Of a stretch of DNA of 8,684 nt, positions 5,415 to 8,684 are shown piece after piece. The notes under the pieces were generated by a model. It did not search any database, had not been told where the DNA came from, and saw only the letters and a list, made by a program, of their open reading frames with translations. Both the position numbers and the translations under genes were made by a program. Source of the stretch: Patescibacteria group bacterium (lineage in GTDB: Bacteria; Patescibacteriota; Patescibacteriia; UBA2591; PGYQ01); NCBI GenBank assembly GCA_020061725.1, contig JAGUXS010000015.1:1-8684 (forward strand). Reading direction: 5' to 3'. How positions within the stretch are numbered: position 1 is the first letter of the stretch; every line of letters starts with the position of its first letter.

Positions 5415-5825
5415 ATGTTAATGCCAAAAAAAGTAAAACATAGAAAATGGCACAAATTAGCCGGAATGTCGGGGAGAAAAGCTTCTAGAATGACTAAAGT
5501 AAGTTTTGGTTCTTTTGGTTTAAAATCTTTAGAAAAAAAATGGATTACTTCAAGGCAAATAGAATCTGCCAGAAAAGTAATAGTTCAATTTATTCGTAAA
5601 GCAGGCAAGATTTGGATTAGAATTTTTCCTGACAAGCCAATAACCGCAAAAAGCGCCGAAGTCCCCATGGGAAGTGGTAAGGGGGTTGTTGATCATTATG
5701 TGGCTGTAGTTAAACCAGGAACAATAATGTTTGAAATGGATGGAATTCCGGAAAATAAGGCAAAAGAAGCAATGAAATTAGCAAGTTATAAATTACCAGT
5801 TAAAACTAAATTTGTAAGGCGATAA
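5415..5825 (+). CDS. rplP: 50S ribosomal protein L16
   Basis: L16 lies near the A-site tRNA elbow and helps to complete the peptidyl-transferase centre late in 50S assembly. It has 136 residues, as in E. coli. MLMPKKVKHRKWHK (1-14) fixes the first ATG as start rather than the second one two codons later. Further signatures are VSFGSFGLK (29-37), ITSRQIESARK (44-54), GKIWIRIFPDKPIT (64-77), PMGSGKG (84-90) and VAVVKPGTIMFEMDG (96-110). The Arg that RoxA hydroxylates in E. coli (Arg81, in VRMGKGKG) is Pro84 here, so that modification cannot occur. The gene ends in two consecutive TAA codons (5823-5828). Confidence 0.98.
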   Translation: MLMPKKVKHRKWHKLAGMSGRKASRMTKVSFGSFGLKSLEKKWITSRQIESARKVIVQFIRKAGKIWIRIFPDKPITAKSAEVPMGSGKGVVDHYVAVVKPGTIMFEMDGIPENKAKEAMKLASYKLPVKTKFVRR

Positions 5826-5826
5826 T

Positions 5827-5852
5827 AAATTAGTTTGTGAAAATTAGTTTGT
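5827..5852 (+). repeat. Direct repeat, 14-base period, after rplP
   Basis: AAATTAGTTTGT occurs at 5827-5838 and exactly again at 5841-5852. The 14-base period is twice the 7-base period of the other spacer repeats in this cluster. No function can be assigned. Confidence 0.5.
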
Positions 5853-5890
5853 ATTTTGTGGAAAAAATATTTTTATTAATTAAAGTTTGG

Positions 5891-5908
5891 TCATCCCCCC
5901 GTGGGTGA
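5891..5908 (+). repeat. GC-rich hairpin before rpmC
   Basis: TCA-T-CCC (5891-5897) can pair with GGGTGA (5903-5908) with one bulged T and a CCCGT loop. Six C in a row and a GTGGG are very unusual in these AT-rich spacers. It ends 17 bases before the rpmC ATG, with TTTAAAAGTT between. It might affect translation or be a protein site; no T run follows, so it is not a terminator. Confidence 0.4.
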
Positions 5909-5925
5909 AGTTTAAAAGTTATTTT

Positions 5926-6111
5926 ATGAAAATTAAAGAATTAAAACAAAAATCAGAAAATGAATTGCAAAAAATGCTTCAAGAATCGCGAGAAAAATTA
6001 CGTGAATTTAGATTCAAGATTGCTTCAAAACAATTAAAAAAAGTTAGAGAAGTAAGAAGTGGAAAAAAATTAATTGCTAAAATATTAACTTTATTAAATG
6101 TAAAAAAATAA
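5926..6111 (+). CDS. rpmC: 50S ribosomal protein L29
   Basis: L29 is a small two-helix protein beside L23 at the tunnel exit. The 61 residues show the family pattern: MKIKELKQKSENELQ (1-15), LREFRFKIASKQLKKV (25-40) and a second helix ending in KKLIAKILTLLNVKK. The open frame extends upstream to a TTG at 5887, but those 13 codons run through the GC-rich hairpin and resemble nothing in L29. The ATG at 5926 gives the normal length and N-terminus and is preceded by TTATTTT like its neighbours. rpsQ starts six bases after its stop, the tightest junction in the window. Confidence 0.96.
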   Translation: MKIKELKQKSENELQKMLQESREKLREFRFKIASKQLKKVREVRSGKKLIAKILTLLNVKK

Positions 6112-6117
6112 TTATTT

Positions 6118-6366
6118 ATGGAAAATAATAAAAATAAAAAACCCATAAAAAGAACTTTTCAAGGAATTGTAGTTAGTGATAAAATGAATAAAACCATTGT
6201 TGTTAGAGTTGATCGAATTAAGTGTCATCCAAAATACAAAAAACGTTATAAAGTAAGCAAGCGTTATAAGGTTCATGATCCAGAAAATAAATGTAAAACA
6301 GGCGATAAAGTAACCTTTGTTGAATGTAGGCCATTGAGCAAAGAAAAGAGATGGCGTGTAAAATAG
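6118..6366 (+). CDS. rpsQ: 30S ribosomal protein S17
   Basis: S17 is a primary 16S rRNA binder in the 30S body with an OB fold. The 82 residues (84 in E. coli) contain RTFQGIVVSDKMNKTIVVRV (12-31) and the C-terminal signature TGDKVTFVECRPLSKEKRW (61-79). Between them lie the basic loops KCHPKYKKRYKVSKRYKVHD (35-54). The short N-terminus (MENNKNKKPIK) is basic and variable in the family. It follows rpmC with a 6-base gap and no Shine-Dalgarno sequence, so translational coupling is plausible. Confidence 0.98.
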   Translation: MENNKNKKPIKRTFQGIVVSDKMNKTIVVRVDRIKCHPKYKKRYKVSKRYKVHDPENKCKTGDKVTFVECRPLSKEKRWRVK

Positions 6367-6584
6367 TTTTCAATTAATTTTGGGTATTAGACTAATAATA
6401 TTAAATATTAAAAGCAATTGGAAGTTTAAAATGTAAAATACAAAGTTATAATTTAAACTTTAAAAGTTTGGTTTTAATTTTTTGAATTTTTAACTTTTTG
6501 TTCAAAGAATGAGATAGTTGTTTAAAAATGATTAAAAATCTCTGACGAGGAATTTTGAATTTTAATTTCAAATTTTAAATTTTT
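6367..6584. other. Spacer between rpsQ and rplN with several dyads
   Basis: No coding frame was recognised in these 218 bases. TATTAG-A-CTAATA (6385-6397) is a perfect dyad. AAGTTTAAA (6422-6430) pairs with TTTAAACTT (6452-6460); the latter overlaps AAACTT (6455-6460), which can pair instead with AAGTTT (6464-6469), so two exclusive stems exist. The 13-mer AACTTTAAAAGTT (6456-6468) equals one before rplW. A GAGG (6547-6550) lies 34 bases before rplN, too far for a ribosome binding site. The last 35 bases are 7-base units. Confidence 0.45.
6550..6584 (+). repeat. Five degenerate 7-base units abutting rplN
   Basis: The 35 bases before the rplN ATG divide exactly into GAATTTT, GAATTTT, AATTTCA, AATTTTA and AATTTTT. 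They also form an imperfect stem (AATTTTGAA with TTCAAATT). The unit differs from the TTTATAA family, but the 7-base period and the position just before the start codon are the same. Confidence 0.5.
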
Positions 6585-6959
6585 ATGATTCAACATCGTT
6601 CAATTTTAAAAGTAGCAGATAATAGCGGAGCGAAAAAATTAATGTGCATTAGGGTTTTAGGCGGTTATAAAAAAAGATACGCTCGAATTGGAGATATTAT
6701 TACAGCTGTTGTTAAAGAAGCGCAACCGCGCGGTGGCACAGTTAAAAAAAGTGATATTGTTAAAGCTGTTATTGTTCGAACAAAAAAAGAAACAAGAAGA
6801 AAAGATGGAGTATATATTAGGTTTGATGAAAATGCGGCAGTAATTATAGATCCAAAAACAAAGAATCCAAAAGGAACGCGAATTTTTGGTCCAATCCCAA
6901 GAGAGTTGAGAACAAAAGAATTTACTAAAATTATTTCATTAGCGCCGGAAGTATTATAA
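6585..6959 (+). CDS. rplN: 50S ribosomal protein L14
   Basis: L14 lies on the inter-subunit face of the 50S with L19 and is the target of the silencing factor RsfS in other bacteria. The 124 residues contain MIQHRSILKVADNSGAKKLM (1-20), CIRVLGG (21-27), GDIITAVVKEAQPRGG (36-51), KKSDIVKAVIVRTKKE (54-69), IRFDENAAVII (78-88) and GTRIFGPIPRELR (97-109). Length and start are normal. The long spacers on both sides suggest that it may be transcribed partly on its own, but no good promoter was found. Confidence 0.99.
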   Translation: MIQHRSILKVADNSGAKKLMCIRVLGGYKKRYARIGDIITAVVKEAQPRGGTVKKSDIVKAVIVRTKKETRRKDGVYIRFDENAAVIIDPKTKNPKGTRIFGPIPRELRTKEFTKIISLAPEVL

Positions 6960-7199
6960 AAATGAATTATGTGGTAATTTTATTAAAAATTAAATTTATG
7001 TTTAAATATAATTTAATTCATGGTATAAGGATGGGAGTATATCATTTAATAATTAAATTTCAATGTTCACAATTAAACTATAAATTTTAAAACCTAATTG
7101 TATTTTGTTTGAGATTTGAGATTTATTGGTTGGTTGAAAATATTGGGATTTAGAATTTTGTAAAAATTTTTTCTAAATTTTGCTTAGTTTATATTTATT
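6960..7199. other. Spacer between rplN and rplX
   Basis: These 240 bases hold an inverted repeat (ATGAATTA 6962-6969 with TAATTCAT 7014-7021) and short tandem repeats (GAGATTT twice near 7110; TTGG repeats near 7125). A 42-codon frame runs from ATG 6962, two bases after the rplN stop, to TAA 7088-7090. It would encode a basic, hydrophobic peptide (MNYVVILLKIKF...). It resembles nothing known to me, and frames of this length occur by chance now and then in such DNA, so it is not called as a gene. Confidence 0.4.
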
Positions 7200-7508
7200 A
7201 TGAAAATAAAAAAAGGCGATAAAGTAAAAATGTTAACAGGTAAAGATGTTAAAAAAACAGGAAAAGTGCTTAAAATTTTTCCTAAAAAACAAAAAGTGGT
7301 TATAGAAGGGCTTAATCTTAGAATTAAACATATGCGCCCTAAAAAAGAAAGAGAAAAGGGACAAAAAATTCAGTTTCCAGCTTCAGTTAATATTTCTAAT
7401 GTAATGTTAATTTGTTCAAAATGTAGTAAATCTACGCGAGTTGGTTATAAAATTTTAGAAAATAAAAAAAAAGTAAGAATATGCAAGAAATGCGGAGAAA
7501 CAATATAA
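7200..7508 (+). CDS. rplX: 50S ribosomal protein L24 with zinc ribbon
   Basis: L24 is an assembly initiator that sits near the tunnel exit. The KOW/SH3 part is clear: MKIKKGDKVKMLTGKD (1-16), KKTGKVLKIFPKKQKVVIEG (18-37), LNLRIKHMRPKKE (38-50) and the segment FPASVNISNVMLIC (59-72). The C-terminal third carries four Cys as two CxxC pairs, Cys72/Cys75 and Cys95/Cys98, a zinc-ribbon form seen in many bacteria but lost in E. coli. All four ligands are intact. At 102 residues the length is normal. TTTATATTTATT before the ATG has no Shine-Dalgarno sequence. Confidence 0.98.
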   Translation: MKIKKGDKVKMLTGKDVKKTGKVLKIFPKKQKVVIEGLNLRIKHMRPKKEREKGQKIQFPASVNISNVMLICSKCSKSTRVGYKILENKKKVRICKKCGETI

Positions 7509-7748
7509 TAAATAGCTTGCAGCTTTAATTTTAAGATTTAAAAAATAATCAGTAATCAATAATTAAAAATAAAAAATAAAATAACAATAAAAAAAATTGG
7601 AATTTTAGATTTAATATTTTTGCGTTTTTAACTGTAATTTTTAATTTTTAAAATTTACATTTATTTCATTCTTTTATTTTAAAATTATTATTTTTTCTAA
7701 TGTCTAATTACTATAATTATATAAGTCATTTCAATAATTATTTATTTT
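7509..7748. other. Spacer between rplX and rplE
   Basis: No gene was recognised in 240 very AT-rich bases. AGCT-TGC-AGCT (7513-7523) is a small dyad just after the rplX stop. TAATCAG, TAATCAA and TAATTAA (7546-7566) are three 7-base units, the reverse complement of the CTGATTA/TTGATTA type seen before rplW at 2172-2185. A TATAAT at 7712-7717 lies 31 bases before rplE inside ACTATAATTAT, an 11-mer shared with the region before rplD; no -35 box fits. Confidence 0.4.
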
Positions 7749-8285
7749 ATGTCTTTAAAAGAACACTACATTAAGAATATTATTCCAATCATGAAAGAAA
7801 AATTTGGGTATAAAAATATTTTGGCCATGCCAAAAATTAAAAAGGTGGTTATTAATGTTGGAATTAATCCAGGAATGAAAGATAAAATGAATATAATAGA
7901 AAATACTTTAATAAGAATTACTGGACAAAAGCCAGTTAAAACCTTAGCTAAAAAATCAATTTCAAATTTTAAAATTAGACAGGGGATGGTAATTGGTATG
8001 ATGATTACTTTGAGAAAAAAACGAATGTATGATTTTGTAGATAAATTAATTAATGTTGTTTTACCGCGACTTCGGGATTTTCATGGTTTATCGGAAAAAT
8101 CAATAGATAAAAATGGCAACCTAAATATAGGTTTTCGAGAACATATTGTTTTTCCAGAAATAAATCCAGATGAAATAGAAAGTTTACATGGTTTAGAAAT
8201 ATCTATAGTAATATCGGCAAAAGATAAAAAAGAGGGGATTGAATTTTTAAAATTATGTGGATTTTTATTTAAAAAACACGTTTGA
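7749..8285 (+). CDS. rplE: 50S ribosomal protein L5
   Basis: L5 binds 5S rRNA in the central protuberance and contacts the P-site tRNA and the 30S head. The 178 residues (179 in E. coli) show MPKIKKVVINVG (27-38), ITGQKPVKTLAKKSISNFKI (57-76), RQGMVIGMMITLRKKRMYDF (77-96), LPRLRDFHGLSEKSID (105-120), the FREHIVFPEINPDEI segment (129-143) and GLEISIVISAKDKKEG (148-163). It ends with TGA, the only TGA stop in the window, read as stop because the protein is complete there. Confidence 0.98.
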   Translation: MSLKEHYIKNIIPIMKEKFGYKNILAMPKIKKVVINVGINPGMKDKMNIIENTLIRITGQKPVKTLAKKSISNFKIRQGMVIGMMITLRKKRMYDFVDKLINVVLPRLRDFHGLSEKSIDKNGNLNIGFREHIVFPEINPDEIESLHGLEISIVISAKDKKEGIEFLKLCGFLFKKHV

Positions 8286-8291
8286 AATTAG

Positions 8292-8330
8292 AAATTATAG
8301 TAAATATAAATTACAAAAGATCTATAATTT
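8292..8330 (+). repeat. 9-bp stem-loop between rplE and rpsZ
   Basis: AAATTATAG (8292-8300) and CTATAATTT (8322-8330) are perfect inverted repeats around a 21-base loop that can itself form GTAA/TTAC. A GC-richer islet, GTGATCAGCC...TTGGCGC (8341-8362), follows. It starts seven bases after the rplE stop; no T run follows, so it is not a standard terminator. Confidence 0.4.
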
Positions 8331-8402
8331 TACATAGAGAGTGATCAGCCTTTAGTTGGCGCAATTTCTTATTTTTTTAAAATTTTTAATTCTGTATTTT
8401 AA

Positions 8403-8416
8403 TTCATAATTCATAT
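8403..8416 (+). repeat. TTCATAA/TTCATAT units before rpsZ
   Basis: Two 7-base units end two bases before the rpsZ ATG. They match the TTCATAA unit before rplP. The CATAAT at 8405-8410 is one base off a -10 consensus. Confidence 0.5.
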
Positions 8417-8418
8417 TT

Positions 8419-8613
8419 ATGGCTACAGAAGCTCAAATTATAAAATCAAAAAGATCATTAATTAAACCGAAATATTCTACAAGAAAAGTTCGGCGTTGTT
8501 GGCGTTGTGGGAGAAAACACGGATATATGAGAAAATTTGATTTATGTAGAATTTGTTTTCGCGAATTAGCTAATAAAGGAGAAATGCCAGGAATTAAAAA
8601 ATCTAGTTGGTAA
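8419..8613 (+). CDS. rpsZ: 30S ribosomal protein S14, zinc-binding type Z
   Basis: S14 binds the 16S rRNA 3' domain in the 30S head next to S3 and S19. This is the short, Cys-containing form (64 residues) rather than the 101-residue, Cys-free E. coli form. The four zinc ligands are Cys27, Cys30, Cys43 and Cys46 in RRCWRCGRKHGYMRKFDLC and CRICFRE. The C-terminus MPGIKKSSW is the family ending. Conservation around the Cys box and the position after rplE make the call secure. The symbol rpsN is also used for this gene. Confidence 0.98.
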   Translation: MATEAQIIKSKRSLIKPKYSTRKVRRCWRCGRKHGYMRKFDLCRICFRELANKGEMPGIKKSSW

Positions 8614-8684
8614 AGATGAAAAACATTAAAATAATAAAATAAATTAATCTAATTAACATAATTGTCTTTAAACAATGCCGCAAT
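8614..8684. other. Downstream flank without an assignable gene
   Basis: rpsH (S8) would be expected next in a canonical spc operon. An ATG at 8675-8677 (ATG CCG CAA) could begin the next gene, but only ten bases are visible. An earlier ATG (8616) is closed after eight codons. Confidence 0.4.

Noticed and set aside
5887..5925. Upstream TTG extension of L29 by 13 codons
   Set aside because: The extra residues resemble nothing in L29, run through the GC-rich hairpin, and the ATG at 5926 gives the family's normal length.
8283..8285. TGA as a recoded Gly codon, as in Gracilibacteria/SR1
   Set aside because: L5 is complete at this codon, no TGA occurs within any gene, and Gly is always GGN.
1..8684. 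tRNA, rRNA or minus-strand genes
   Set aside because: No T-arm or cloverleaf pattern was found by eye, and no minus-strand frame of convincing content was seen.

Overview
The window is a ribosomal-protein gene cluster, the fused S10 and spc operons, of a very AT-rich bacterium. Fourteen genes lie on the + strand in the canonical order: rplC, rplD, rplW, rplB, rpsS, rplV, rpsC, rplP, rpmC, rpsQ, rplN, rplX, rplE, rpsZ. No RNA gene, mobile element, CRISPR array or minus-strand gene could be supported. The code appears standard: Trp is TGG, and TGA occurs only as the rplE stop.

The protein signatures suggest a Patescibacteria/CPR-type organism. Pointers are the S3 N-terminus MGHKINPKIFRIG, the L3 stretch SHGHKDQLRMPGSIG, the L16 segment PMGSGKGVVDHYV, a Lys-rich N-terminal extension on L23 and a Lys-rich C-terminal tail on L22. 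This is recognition from memory, not a search result, and is only moderately secure.

Layout: 1-411 has no gene and holds two inverted repeats whose arms can pair alternatively, a T8 terminator-like tail and a TTGACA box just before rplC; rpsJ (S10), the usual neighbour, is not there. A 420-bp spacer with a very large imperfect hairpin separates rplC from rplD. From rplD to rpsC (1465-5246) spacers run from 23 to 129 bp. From rplP to rpsZ (5415-8613) spacers are 100-240 bp, except 6 bp between rpmC and rpsQ. After 8613 there are 71 bases without a recognisable gene; rpsH would be expected next.

The proteins build the two ribosomal subunits: the peptidyl-transferase centre (L2, L3, L16), the exit tunnel and its rim (L4, L22, L23, L24, L29), the 5S region (L5), the factor-binding/bridge face (L14), and the 30S head and mRNA entry (S3, S14, S19) and body (S17).

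The genes are ordinary; the spaces between them are less so. About 27% of the window is non-coding, which is high for this cluster. None of the 14 starts has a Shine-Dalgarno sequence, and all are preceded by T-rich sequence. Several starts directly follow tandem arrays of 7-base units (TTTATAA, TTCTTAA, TTCATAA), some of which create successive TATAAT boxes. No clearly new protein system is present; the candidates for novelty are these arrays, the attenuator-like leader and the long L3-L4 hairpin.
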